43,409 bases of DNA from Halalkalibacter urbisdiaboli. Lineage in GTDB: Bacteria > Bacillota > Bacilli > Bacillales > Bacillaceae_D. Made by a program: the position numbers and the translations under genes. Location: the NCBI RefSeq assembly GCF_002156385.1, contig NZ_MVJM01000002.1, positions 595,780-639,188 of the forward strand, written 5' to 3'. The notes beneath the pieces were generated by a model. It saw only the letters and a program-made list of their open reading frames with translations, was not told the DNA's origin and ran no database searches. Positions 1-6,813 of this stretch are shown in pieces (the first letter of the stretch is position 1; every line of letters starts with the position of its first letter).

Positions 1-2
1 TA

Positions 3-842
3 TTACGTGCCTATACCATGGATGGCGAGGCGTTGCTAAAATACGTTGAGGAGCGCTGGAATGATAACATCCGTGAATTCCATATCGTTGGTGGGCATAA
101 TCACGAAGTACCGTTTGATTATTACTTAGATACGATTCGGACTTTAAAAAAGCACTATCCTAAAGTGACAGTGAAAGCTTACACTGGTGCTGAAATTGAA
201 TTTTTCTCTCGTATCTCTGGTTTATCAATGAAAGAAGTTCTTGAAGAATTAATTAAAGCTGGTCTTGATACTCTTCCAGGCGGGGGAGCAGAAATTTTAA
301 CAGAGCGCTATCGTGAAAAAATGAGTCCTGATAAGGCATCAACGGATCAGTGGCTTGAAGCGCACGAAATTGCTCATGGATTAGGATTAAAAACACATGC
401 AACGATGCTTTACGGTTCAATCGAAACGTTAGAAGAGCGTCTAATTCATATGGATCGTCTTCGTCAGCTTCAAGATCGTACCAATGGTTACATGGTGTTC
501 ATTCCTTTAGCAATGCAGCCTCGAAGCATTAATGCCAACTTAAAACGCCGTACGTCTGCATTTGACGATATGCGTACGCTAGCAATTAGTCGCTTAATGC
601 TCGATAACTTTGACCATGTTAAAGCGTATTGGATTAATATCGGCGTTCAGCTTACACAAATGGCGCTTGCTTTTGGCTCTAGTGACATCCATGGTACGTT
701 AATTGAGGAACGAATTTCTCACTCTGTTGGCGCATTAACATCACAAGGGATAACACGAGATGAATTAATTCACCTCATTAAAAGTGCGAATAAAACCCCT
801 ATTGAACGCGACACTTTCTATAACACCGTTAAAACCTATTAA
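3..842 (+). CDS. mqnE: Aminofutalosine synthase MqnE, 3' part
   Basis: This is the C-terminal 279 residues of a radical-SAM enzyme of the futalosine menaquinone pathway, which joins 3-[(1-carboxyvinyl)oxy]benzoate and the adenosyl radical to form aminofutalosine. The frame is already open at base 3, so the gene starts outside the window and the CxxxCxxC cluster motif is not visible. Family signatures seen are FHIVGGHNHEVPFDYY, LPGGGAEIL, KTHATMLYGSIETLEER and SRLMLDNFDHVKAYW. MqnE fits better than its paralogue MqnC because of the LPGGGAEI and ATMLYG contexts. B. subtilis makes menaquinone by the o-succinylbenzoate route, so this gene points to a different Bacillaceae lineage. It ends in TAA just before a hairpin. 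Confidence 0.88.
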   Translation, partial: LRAYTMDGEALLKYVEERWNDNIREFHIVGGHNHEVPFDYYLDTIRTLKKHYPKVTVKAYTGAEIEFFSRISGLSMKEVLEELIKAGLDTLPGGGAEILTERYREKMSPDKASTDQWLEAHEIAHGLGLKTHATMLYGSIETLEERLIHMDRLRQLQDRTNGYMVFIPLAMQPRSINANLKRRTSAFDDMRTLAISRLMLDNFDHVKAYWINIGVQLTQMALAFGSSDIHGTLIEERISHSVGALTSQGITRDELIHLIKSANKTPIERDTFYNTVKTY

Positions 843-867
843 AAAAAGTGGCAATATGCGAGGACGT

Positions 868-894
868 TGAAAAAGGGTGCTTTTCCCTTTTTCA
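868..894 (+). terminator. Probable terminator after mqnE
   Basis: Perfect 10-bp stem TGAAAAAGGG / CCCTTTTTCA with loop TGCTTTT, 25 bp after the mqnE stop. The 3' arm is itself T-rich, as in many rho-independent terminators. The same arm is reused as the left end of the adjoining inverted-repeat element. Confidence 0.6.
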
Positions 895-1041
895 GTGCCT
901 CTAAGCAATGTGTGGAGCCGTTGTAATCTTTTTAAAAAGCCTACTATGAGTGGATTTCTCATAGAAGCGAGCAACGTGTGGAGCCGTTGCTACTTAATAA
1001 GAGCCACTGAAAAAGGTAGGTTTTTGAGGGCACTGAAAAAG
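887..1041. repeat. 155-bp inverted-repeat element (MITE or IS remnant candidate)
   Basis: CTTTTTCAGTGCC at 887-899 is the exact reverse complement of GGCACTGAAAAAG at 1029-1041. A third near-copy, GCCACTGAAAAAGG, lies at about 1003-1016. Inside are two direct copies of the motif AGCAAyGTGTGGAGCCGTTG (904 and 970). The second copy can fold as AGCAACG / CGTTGCT. No reading frame of note is present. The IS3 element starts at the very next base. It could be a miniature inverted-repeat element or the remains of an older insertion. Confidence 0.45.
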
Positions 1042-1095
1042 TGAACTGCACCCCAAAAGTTAGAGTTAACAATCTGACTTTGGGGTGTGTTTTTT

Positions 1096-1656
1096 ATGGC
1101 TAAATATAGTGACCAATTTAAATTAATGATGGTACATGAGTATCAAAAAGGACATTTATCGTTTGACAGGTTGGCAAAAAAACACGGTATGAATGACAGC
1201 ACTGCCATAAAAAAATGGGTGAAAGTTTACGATAAATTTGGGACGACAGGTTTGATGAAAAAGAGTAAGAGGGAAACTTTTTCTGTCCAATTCAAACTCG
1301 ATGTATTAAGCTTTATGAAAAGAACAGGATCTTCAGAGATGGATACCGCTATTTACTTTGGATTGTCCACCCCTTCGATGATAGGTGCATGGAAGAAAGC
1401 TTTTTTGGAAGATGGTGCTGAAGCCCTGGATAGAACGAAAGGAAGACTACCCATGTCTGATAAAGCTAAAAATATAAAAAAACAACGTACAGAAAAAGAA
1501 ATGACGTATGAACAAAAGCTTGAAAGAGAGAACGAGCTCCTACGTTTAGAGGTAGAATACTTAAAAAAGTTGCGAGCTTTTCAGATGGATCCGGAGGGCT
1601 ATCTCGAAAAGCACAAGCAGCGTTATCATTCGAACTCAAAGAAAAGTTCAAACTAA
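1096..1656 (+). CDS. IS3-family transposase OrfA
   Basis: A 186-residue DNA-binding subunit of the IS150-type transposase. It has two consecutive helix-turn-helix modules (residues about 5-50, around LAKKHGMNDSTAIKKW, and about 60-110, around TAIYFGLSTPSMIGAWKK), followed by a heptad-rich segment ending in ENELLRLEVEYLKKL, which is the usual leucine-zipper oligomerisation region. ATG at 1096 is chosen over the GTG at 1087 because the protein then starts MAKYSDQFKL like its relatives. The upstream Shine-Dalgarno sequence is weak, as is common in IS elements. The -1 slip site lies in the zipper region. Confidence 0.88.
   Translation: MAKYSDQFKLMMVHEYQKGHLSFDRLAKKHGMNDSTAIKKWVKVYDKFGTTGLMKKSKRETFSVQFKLDVLSFMKRTGSSEMDTAIYFGLSTPSMIGAWKKAFLEDGAEALDRTKGRLPMSDKAKNIKKQRTEKEMTYEQKLERENELLRLEVEYLKKLRAFQMDPEGYLEKHKQRYHSNSKKSSN
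1563..1569 (+). promoter_or_regulatory. A AAA AAG programmed -1 frameshift site
   Basis: The heptamer AAAAAAG is in the correct X XXY YYZ phase of orfA (codons AAA at 1564 and AAG at 1567). A slip of -1 enters the orfB frame, which is open from 1524 to the stop at 2481-2483. Upstream of 1524 that frame is closed by TGA at 1521. The only early start-like codon of orfB is TTG at 1809, far inside the conserved region, so frameshifting is the likely way to make OrfAB. Confidence 0.85.
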
Positions 1657-2483
1657 AAGATGTTCTACAAAGAGTCGGAATTCCTGATTCCTCCTACCAT
1701 TATCATATAAAAGAGATCAAGAAGGAGAATCCGAATCAGAAACTCGAGGAATGCATCCAATCCAAGTTTGAGGAACATAATGGGAATTATGGGTATCGTC
1801 GTATCTGTTTGGAGTTAAAACAAGATGGGCTCAAAGTGAATCACAAGAAGGTTCAACGCATCATGAATAAACTTGGGCTTAAATGCAAGAAATTTAGTAG
1901 AAAGTCACGAAAATATAGTTCTTACAAAGGAACAATTGGAACTGTTGCCAAGAACCTTATCAATCGTCGGTTTCACACAAGTGTGTGTCATCAGAAATTA
2001 ACAACAGATATCACAGAATTCAAGTGCTCAGATGGTGTAAAACTGTACCTAAATCCAATTATGGACTTGTTTAATGGCGAAATTCTTTCTTATGAGATAA
2101 ATATGCGTCCAACCTTAGAATTGGCTCTTAAACCTCTTGAGGAAGCTTTAGAAATAGTAAAAGATTCAAGGTATAGAACGACTGTTCATTCTGATCAAGG
2201 CTGGCATTATCAACATAAAAAATGGGTAAAAACTCTAAAGAAACATAAGGTGTTCCAGAGTATGTCACGAAAAGGAAATTGCTTAGACAATTCACCTATG
2301 GAAAGCTTTTTCGGATTATTAAAACAAGAAATGTATTATGGTGAGGCACTCTGCTCATTTGAGAAATTAAAAAAGAGAATTGAAGACTATATCAATTATT
2401 ATAATAACAAACGCATAAAGCAAAAATTGGCAGGCATGAATCCGGTTCAATACCGTATTCATACCAGCCAATTAGCAGCTTAA
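1569..2483 (+). CDS. IS3-family transposase OrfB (catalytic, made by frameshift)
   Basis: The catalytic rve/DDE integrase half, about 304 residues counted from the slip site. The N-terminal HTH_21-like part contains NGNYGYRRICLELKQDG. The catalytic acidic residues are visible as the D of TTDITEF, the D of VHSDQGWHYQ, and the E of SPMESFFGLLKQEMYYGE, at spacing normal for DDE(35)E transposases. The C-terminus has the usual YINYYNNKRIKQKLAGMNPVQYR. No good start codon or ribosome site exists at its 5' end, so the product is expected as an OrfAB fusion beginning at 1096. Nothing suggests inactivation. Confidence 0.88.
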   Translation, partial: VASFSDGSGGLSRKAQAALSFELKEKFKLKDVLQRVGIPDSSYHYHIKEIKKENPNQKLEECIQSKFEEHNGNYGYRRICLELKQDGLKVNHKKVQRIMNKLGLKCKKFSRKSRKYSSYKGTIGTVAKNLINRRFHTSVCHQKLTTDITEFKCSDGVKLYLNPIMDLFNGEILSYEINMRPTLELALKPLEEALEIVKDSRYRTTVHSDQGWHYQHKKWVKTLKKHKVFQSMSRKGNCLDNSPMESFFGLLKQEMYYGEALCSFEKLKKRIEDYINYYNNKRIKQKLAGMNPVQYRIHTSQLAA

Positions 2484-2601
2484 TATAAAACTCTAACTTT
2501 AGGGGGTCACATCAAGTAGTAATGGCTTCCGATATGTCGCTTTTTTTTTCATCAAAACTTATGCATCTGCTCAAAAAGTGAAAAGGTTAACGACATGTCT
2601 T

Positions 2602-3450
2602 CTATCTACGCTCAAACACACCTTCACAAATAACCTCTGCAGCCCCTGTCATCAGCACGTCGTCGTTGGCTTTCCACTCAATCGTTAAATCACCGCCAAG
2701 TAAATGGACCACGACTGGCTGCTCTTTTTTGACATGTCCGTTTAATACGGCAGCAACAACGGCAGCACATGCCCCTGTTCCACATGCTTGAGTAATTCCA
2801 GAGCCGCGCTCCCATACCCGAAAATGCAATTCCTCTTGACTGACGACCTCCACAAATTCAACATTCACCCAATCTGGAAAGCGCTCATGTTTTTCCAATA
2901 GTGGCCCTACTTCCTCAACTGATGCACTCTCAATATTGTCAACAAACATCACGGCATGGGGATTTCCCATTGAAACGGCAGTTAACTCAAAGGATTGCCC
3001 ATTCACATCAATTTTCTCTGCTACAACTTGGGCTACTGCTTCCCCCGTCATCGGAATCTCTTCACGCTTTAAACGCGGTTGACCCATATTTACCGTTACG
3101 CTTGTGACACGGGTTCCATTAGTAATAACCGTTGCTTCGACCATGCCACCTAACGTTTCAATCAAAAATGTTTCACCTTCTACATACCCATGCTCATATG
3201 CAAATTTCGCTACACAGCGTAATCCGTTTCCACAATTCTTCGCTTCTGAGCCGTCATTATTAAATACCCGCATTTTTACAGGGGCTTTCTCGGATGGACA
3301 TATGAGAATAAGACCGTCAGAGCCAATTCCTTTATTTTTATCTGCCACTTCAATCGCCAGTGGGGCTAACTGAGCCTCGTCTACTGTCTCTTTGAATAAG
3401 TCAACATAAATATAGCTATTCCCTAATCCGTGCATTTTCGTAAACTTCAT
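2602..3450 (-). CDS. dapF: Diaminopimelate epimerase
   Basis: A 282-residue DapF, which converts LL- to meso-diaminopimelate for lysine and peptidoglycan synthesis in the cytosol by a two-cysteine mechanism without cofactor. Both catalytic cysteine motifs are present: [14 protein letters not shown] (about residue 72) and [11 protein letters not shown] (about 222). The start [11 protein letters not shown] has a GAGG ribosome site. The gene lies 9 bp after the preceding small gene, so the two are probably cotranscribed. Both DapF and its neighbour yuzB sit in the same order in B. subtilis. No clear terminator is seen downstream before the IS3 end. Confidence 0.97.
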   Translation of the reverse strand: MKFTKMHGLGNSYIYVDLFKETVDEAQLAPLAIEVADKNKGIGSDGLILICPSEKAPVKMRVFNNDGSEAKNCGNGLRCVAKFAYEHGYVEGETFLIETLGGMVEATVITNGTRVTSVTVNMGQPRLKREEIPMTGEAVAQVVAEKIDVNGQSFELTAVSMGNPHAVMFVDNIESASVEEVGPLLEKHERFPDWVNVEFVEVVSQEELHFRVWERGSGITQACGTGACAAVVAAVLNGHVKKEQPVVVHLLGGDLTIEWKANDDVLMTGAAEVICEGVFERR

Positions 3451-3459
3451 CGTTTTTCC

Positions 3460-3699
3460 TCACTTTCGTAGTGCATCTGTTGTCCAAAAATAATCATCAT
3501 CAGCTTCTAATATCGTCATCTTACTATTACAGCAAGGTAAAATCAGAATCGTTTTGATCCCTTCCTTTGCTCGATTTAAATCACGTGGCTTCATATGTGT
3601 TAATACCTGATCACTTCCACAATACGGACATTGATGCAAATAAATATCATTATATTGCTTCTCATAAGGCCACGTGTTTTGAAATGGTACAACACTCAT
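3460..3699 (-). CDS. Small CxxC protein of unknown function, upstream of dapF
   Basis: A 79-residue protein with one CPYCGSDQ pair and a second CC pair (ILPCCNSKM), a pattern that could bind zinc. ATG at 3699 (MSVVPFQN) is preferred because GGAAGGGGAG lies 6 bp upstream; the TTG at 3717 would put that ribosome site inside the gene. I do not recognise a named family. It probably forms an operon with dapF, and a terminator separates it from yuzB. Function is not assigned. Confidence 0.7.
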   Translation of the reverse strand: MSVVPFQNTWPYEKQYNDIYLHQCPYCGSDQVLTHMKPRDLNRAKEGIKTILILPCCNSKMTILEADDDYFWTTDALRK

Positions 3700-3753
3700 G
3701 AGTTTCTCCCCTTCCAAACACCTAATCTATAAGTGAACCCGTTCAAAGTTTTT

Positions 3754-3785
3754 CAAAAAAAAGCTTCTAGTGTATGCTAGAAGCC
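3754..3785 (-). terminator. Rho-independent terminator of yuzB
   Basis: Read on the minus strand, GGCTTCTAG-CATACA-CTAGAAGC is followed directly by a run of eight T residues. It lies 5 bp after the yuzB stop. Confidence 0.85.
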
Positions 3786-3789
3786 TGTT

Positions 3790-4026
3790 TTAAATCATCA
3801 TGTTTTCCTCTAGAAAATCATGTATATTTTCAAGTAATTCTTCATTGGTTTCACCTGATACAAACTCCCCGTTAACTAGCGCAAAAGGAGTGCGTGCACA
3901 ATTTCCACAATTACCGAGGCATCCGTACTCAATAATATCTAAATTCGGATCCTTTTCAAGCTCTTCCATTACCTTTTGAGTACCACTTGCTAAGTTACTT
4001 AAACAAAATTCAATGATCGGACGCAT
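3790..4026 (-). CDS. yuzB: YuzB, DUF1450 family protein
   Basis: A 78-residue protein closely matching B. subtilis YuzB ([17 protein letters not shown], then [19 protein letters not shown]). The CxxxCxxC-like cluster suggests metal or Fe-S binding, although its function is not established. The start ATG at 4026 is selected by GAGGTGA immediately upstream; a longer frame to 4083 lacks a ribosome site and family similarity. It is transcribed divergently from the tetR-yutJ gene and ends in a strong terminator. Confidence 0.9.
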   Translation of the reverse strand: MRPIIEFCLSNLASGTQKVMEELEKDPNLDIIEYGCLGNCGNCARTPFALVNGEFVSGETNEELLENIHDFLEENMMI

Positions 4027-4054
4027 ACTTTCACCTCTATTTTCTTCATCATCT

Positions 4055-4083
4055 ATGCTACTCCTACAAATAATAGAAGTCAA
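4055..4083 (-). promoter_or_regulatory. Candidate sigma-A promoter of yuzB
   Basis: On the minus strand, TTGACT (4083-4078) and TAGCAT (4060-4055) are separated by 17 bp. The -10 is a 4/6 match. It lies 28 bp upstream of the yuzB start. Confidence 0.45.
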
Positions 4084-4162
4084 TGATGTTCATCCTAAGA
4101 AGGTAAAGACAATTAAAAACAAATCAGAAAATAAAAAAAGTCAAAAATTCTTCACAAAGTTG

Positions 4163-4191
4163 TTGTTTCTATCCAAATGAGTCGTTATAAT
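4163..4191 (+). promoter_or_regulatory. Sigma-A promoter of the tetR-yutJ gene
   Basis: TTGTTT (4163-4168), a 17-bp spacer, and a perfect TATAAT (4186-4191). The start of transcription should fall around 4198, on the palindrome described next. Confidence 0.7.
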
Positions 4192-4192
4192 C

Positions 4193-4214
4193 AAAACTGA
4201 CCAGGGTCATTTTT
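4193..4214. promoter_or_regulatory. Candidate TetR operator
   Basis: Inverted repeat AAAAcTGACC-AG-GGTCAtTTTT: the 5-bp core arms TGACC/GGTCA are perfect and the flanks pair as AAAA/TTTT. It overlaps the expected transcription start and ends at base 4214, 15 bp before the regulator's start codon. The position suits autorepression by the TetR domain encoded next. This is inference from position and symmetry only. Confidence 0.55.
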
Positions 4215-4229
4215 ATGAGGAGCGACGTC

Positions 4230-5870
4230 ATGAGTGAACGAGCAAAAAAGAAACAGACAAAAGAACGGATCGAGCGAGCAGCTTTAGAACTTTTTCGTGA
4301 AAAAGGATTTGCTCACACAACCGTACTTGAAATAACAAAGGCTGCAAATGTAGCGAAGGGGACGTTTTTTAATCATTTCCCGACAAAAGAGTCCATTATG
4401 CATTCACTTGCTAATGACCGTCTACAAGAAGTGCTTCCATATATTCAACAACGGCATCTAGTTCATCGCCCGTTATTAGTAAGGATGCGTGCTTATTTAA
4501 ATTTTATTTTAACTGATTATGACATTCACCCTAAATTAACGATTCAAATTTGGAAGCATGTTATGGAAAATGAACAATTACTATTACCTCATTGGGAACA
4601 GCTAGTCCAACAAGCCCAAGAGCGTGGAGAGGTTAACCGGTCCGCCTCTCTTTATACATGGAGCCATATATTAAACAGCCATGTATCCTATGGGCTACAA
4701 ACGTTTGCAAACGAACCAACAAAGGCACAGCTGCTCACAAAAGTGATAGCTTTGGTCGAAGCGAGCTTAGATGCAATCATAGAAAAAAGGAGACATCCAC
4801 GTATGAAAAAACTAGTCCTTTTAGGTGGAGGATATGGCGGAATGCGGATATTACAACGCCTTCTTCCAAATGAATTGCCCGATAACATCGAGATAACATT
4901 AATTGACCGACTGCCTTACCACTGTTTAAAAACGGAATATTATGCCCTTGCAGCTGGAACGGCACCCGATAAACATCTTCGTGTCGATTTCCCAGATGAT
5001 CCTAGATTGACAATTAAATACGGTACGATTACGAATATTCATTTAGCTGAAAAATCCGTCGAGTTAGAAACAGGTGAGCATGTTTCATACGACACATTAA
5101 TTATCGGCCTAGGCTGCGAGGATAAATATCACAATGTCCCAGGTGCACCTGAGCATACGTACAGCATTCAAACAATGGGAGCAACTCGTAGAACATATGA
5201 AGCCTTAAATAATGTTCGACCAGAGGGTGTTGTTTCCATCGTTGGAGCTGGCTTGAGTGGAGTCGAATTGGCTAGTGAGCTTCGTGAAAGCCGACCTGAT
5301 TTAACGATTCGATTGTTCGATAGAGGTGAAATTATCCTCTCCATGTTTCCAAGAAGATTGAGCACCTATGTTCAAAATTGGTTTATTGACCACGGGGTAG
5401 ATGTACAAAATAAGTCAAACATCACAAAGGTCGAAGAAGGTGCACTTTATAACCATGATGAAAGAATTGAAAGTGATGCGATAATCTGGACGGCAGGTAT
5501 TCAACCTGTGGAGGTTGTTCGGAATCTCGATGTCGAAAAGGATTCACAAGGTCGTGTCGTTTTAACACCACAGCATTTCCTTCCAACAGACGAAAATGTA
5601 TTTGTTGTCGGTGATTGTGCTAGCTTACCTCATGCACCAAGCGCACAGCTAGCAGAAGGGCAAGCAGAACAAATTGTCACGATTTTAAAAAAACAATGGA
5701 ATGGTGAACCATTGCCAGAAGAGCTACCACGAATCAAACTAAAAGGTGTGTTAGGTTCTCTTGGGAAAAAACACGGATTTGGTTTAATGGGGGAACGCAC
5801 TTTACTCGGCCGTGTTCCTCGTGTTTTAAAGAGTGGCGTTTTATGGATGTATAAACATCATTCAGGTTAA
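4230..5870 (+). CDS. yutJ: TetR regulator fused in frame to YutJ FAD/NAD(P) oxidoreductase
   Basis: One 546-codon frame without a stop. Residues 1-191 are a full-length TetR protein, with the N-terminal helix-turn-helix at EITKAANVAKGTFFNHFPTK and a helical ligand domain. Residues 192-546 are a full-length YutJ, an NDH-2-like flavoprotein with dinucleotide motifs LLGGGYGGM and SIVGAGLSGVELASEL and the FAD motif VFVVGDCASLPHAP. ATG 4230 is preferred over 4215 because GAGGAG precedes it. The YutJ methionine at 4803 has its own AAAGGAGA (4786-4793) at 9 bp, so a separate 355-residue YutJ could also be made by internal initiation. B. subtilis YutJ is a stand-alone 355-residue protein. Whether the fused form is real or a lost stop codon cannot be decided here. 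Confidence 0.85.
   Translation: MSERAKKKQTKERIERAALELFREKGFAHTTVLEITKAANVAKGTFFNHFPTKESIMHSLANDRLQEVLPYIQQRHLVHRPLLVRMRAYLNFILTDYDIHPKLTIQIWKHVMENEQLLLPHWEQLVQQAQERGEVNRSASLYTWSHILNSHVSYGLQTFANEPTKAQLLTKVIALVEASLDAIIEKRRHPRMKKLVLLGGGYGGMRILQRLLPNELPDNIEITLIDRLPYHCLKTEYYALAAGTAPDKHLRVDFPDDPRLTIKYGTITNIHLAEKSVELETGEHVSYDTLIIGLGCEDKYHNVPGAPEHTYSIQTMGATRRTYEALNNVRPEGVVSIVGAGLSGVELASELRESRPDLTIRLFDRGEIILSMFPRRLSTYVQNWFIDHGVDVQNKSNITKVEEGALYNHDERIESDAIIWTAGIQPVEVVRNLDVEKDSQGRVVLTPQHFLPTDENVFVVGDCASLPHAPSAQLAEGQAEQIVTILKKQWNGEPLPEELPRIKLKGVLGSLGKKHGFGLMGERTLLGRVPRVLKSGVLWMYKHHSG
4786..4805 (+). promoter_or_regulatory. Internal ribosome site and ATG of the YutJ part
   Basis: AAAGGAGA, a 9-bp spacer, then ATG AAA AAA, matching the start MKKLVLLGGG expected for YutJ. 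It lies in frame within the TetR-YutJ open frame, so two protein products are possible from one message. Confidence 0.6.
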
Positions 5871-5883
5871 TCATATCATTAGG

Positions 5884-5914
5884 AAGACCAAACCTCAGAG
5901 GTTTGGTCTTTTCC
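5884..5914. terminator. Bidirectional terminator between yutJ and yuzD
   Basis: Perfect 12-bp stem AAGACCAAACCT / AGGTTTGGTCTT with loop CAG, followed on the plus strand by TTCCTTTT. It sits between the two convergent stop codons. Confidence 0.85.
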
Positions 5915-5928
5915 TTTTAGAAAACCCT

Positions 5929-6240
5929 TTAAGGACATTCCTCAATTTTTTGATAGATCGTTTTTAAATTCGGGTTCCCTTCAGCTACAACTTCACCACC
6001 AAGAACAACTAAAGGGTAAAAATATTCATCGTTCAAAATTGCCTCAGCATACTGACGGTCCTTTTCACCTACCTGTTCTTCAATATCCACATATCGAATG
6101 TGAAAAATTTTTTCTGGGTATTTTCGTGTTAAAGCTGCTTCAAGCCACTCCTTCGTTTCAAACGCACTCGGTAAATGAACACAGCTTGCACATTTATTTT
6201 CTGCTCCAAATACAACAAGCTCGACGGTAGGCTTCTTCAT
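5929..6240 (-). CDS. yuzD: YuzD, DUF1462 family protein
   Basis: A 103-residue protein matching B. subtilis YuzD. The N-terminus [24 protein letters not shown] carries a CxxC at residues about 17-20 in a thioredoxin-like setting, and the C-terminus [19 protein letters not shown] resembles the cis-proline side of that fold. A disulphide or metal-binding role is plausible but unproven. It is convergent with yutJ and divergent from yutI, as in B. subtilis. The ribosome site is GGGGGGAC upstream of ATG 6240. Confidence 0.88.
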   Translation of the reverse strand: MKKPTVELVVFGAENKCASCVHLPSAFETKEWLEAALTRKYPEKIFHIRYVDIEEQVGEKDRQYAEAILNDEYFYPLVVLGGEVVAEGNPNLKTIYQKIEECP

Positions 6241-6280
6241 CTTAGTCCCCCCTTTTTTTAAAATGTGGCCAAATGTGATT

Positions 6281-6391
6281 TTATCATCATTTTTTCGGAG
6301 TTATCATCATTTTTCCGCGAATTATCATCATTTTTTTCTGAGGTATCATCATTTTTTAAAATTTATCATCATTTTGTCAGTTTTGTCATTT
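6281..6391 (+). repeat. Helically phased TTATCATC array upstream of yutI
   Basis: The box TTATCATCATTTT (or GTATCATC) starts at 6281, 6301, 6322, 6343 and 6363, with a decayed copy TTGTCATT at 6383. Steps are 20, 21, 21, 20 and 20 bp, close to two DNA turns. The bases between boxes vary but each box is followed by a T-tract. A further TTATCATC lies at 6436, inside the presumed yutI promoter. A similar array occurs at 13578. Confidence 0.8.
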
Positions 6392-6448
6392 AAAAAGGCA
6401 AGACGTACAAAAGTTTGCAGATTCATGGATTTTTTTTATCATCACTAT

Positions 6449-6454
6449 TATAAT
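6449..6454 (+). promoter_or_regulatory. Probable -10 box of yutI
   Basis: Perfect TATAAT 25 bp upstream of the yutI start. The matching -35 position (6426-6431, TGGATT) is poor. The lone TTATCATC at 6436-6443 sits in the spacer, where a bound protein would affect transcription. Confidence 0.45.
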
Positions 6455-6478
6455 AAGGATAGAAAGGAGTTGTTCTTA

Positions 6479-6718
6479 ATGGAAACAAGTACTGAAATGT
6501 TTGAACAAGTACAAGAAGTATTAGATAAGCTTCGTCCTTTCTTGCTTCGTGATGGCGGGGACGTTGAACTTGTAGAAGTAGAAGATGGCATCGTAAAAGT
6601 TCGTCTTCTCGGTGCATGCGGCTCTTGCCCAAGCTCAACAATTACGCTAAAAGCAGGGATTGAGCGTGCACTTCTTGAAGAGGTTCCTGGAGTAAAGGAA
6701 ATCGAGCAAGTATTCTAA
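6479..6718 (+). CDS. yutI: NifU-like scaffold/carrier protein YutI
   Basis: A 79-residue NifU C-terminal-domain protein, expected to carry or deliver Fe-S clusters. Conserved motifs are [20 protein letters not shown] and the cluster-binding CGSCPSS (CxxC, residues about 47-50). ATG 6479 follows AGAAAGGAG at 8 bp; the longer frame to 6263 only reads through the TTATCATC array. It is monocistronic, with a terminator at 6770. Other Fe-S genes in the window are sufCDSUB, lipA and a SufR-like regulator. Confidence 0.93.
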   Translation: METSTEMFEQVQEVLDKLRPFLLRDGGDVELVEVEDGIVKVRLLGACGSCPSSTITLKAGIERALLEEVPGVKEIEQVF

Positions 6719-6769
6719 ATTAATCCGAGCCAAACGGCTTGGCTAACTTCTTATGTCAGTATTGATAGT

Positions 6770-6800
6770 AAAACGCCCATTTATTGGGCGTTTTCTTTTT
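6770..6800 (+). terminator. Rho-independent terminator of yutI
   Basis: Stem AAAACGCCCA (6770-6779) / TGGGCGTTTT (6785-6794), followed by CTTTTTT. A weaker hairpin AGCCAA / TTGGCT lies at 6728-6744. Confidence 0.88.
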
Positions 6801-6813
6801 TAGTTTAGGTAAC

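Larger units (their letters stand above)
1042..2514 (+). mobile_element. Complete IS3-family (IS150-type) insertion sequence
   Basis: A 1473-bp element with imperfect 26-bp terminal inverted repeats: left TGAACTGCACCCCAAAAG, right (reverse complement) TGATGTGACCCCCTAAAG, both continuing TTAGAGTT, with 21 of 26 bases identical. It carries orfA and orfB in the 0/-1 arrangement with an intact DDE triad and an A6G slip site, so it looks competent. The left tip closely resembles the IS150 tip. Target duplication is ambiguous: with ends at 1042/2514 only AG is duplicated, whereas with ends at 1043/2513 a 4-bp AAGT duplication (1039-1042 and 2514-2517) appears. It separates mqnE from dapF. Confidence 0.9.

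Noticed and set aside
765-974. 69-codon minus-strand frame at the mqnE end
   Set aside because: It overlaps the clear mqnE coding frame and the inverted-repeat element, with no family resemblance.
1466-1651. 61-codon minus-strand frame inside the IS3 element
   Set aside because: It is antisense to the conserved OrfA/OrfB region and lacks a ribosome site.
6263-6478. Longer N-terminus of YutI
   Set aside because: It would encode the TTATCATC repeats as YHHF-like peptides; the family start with a good ribosome site is at 6479.
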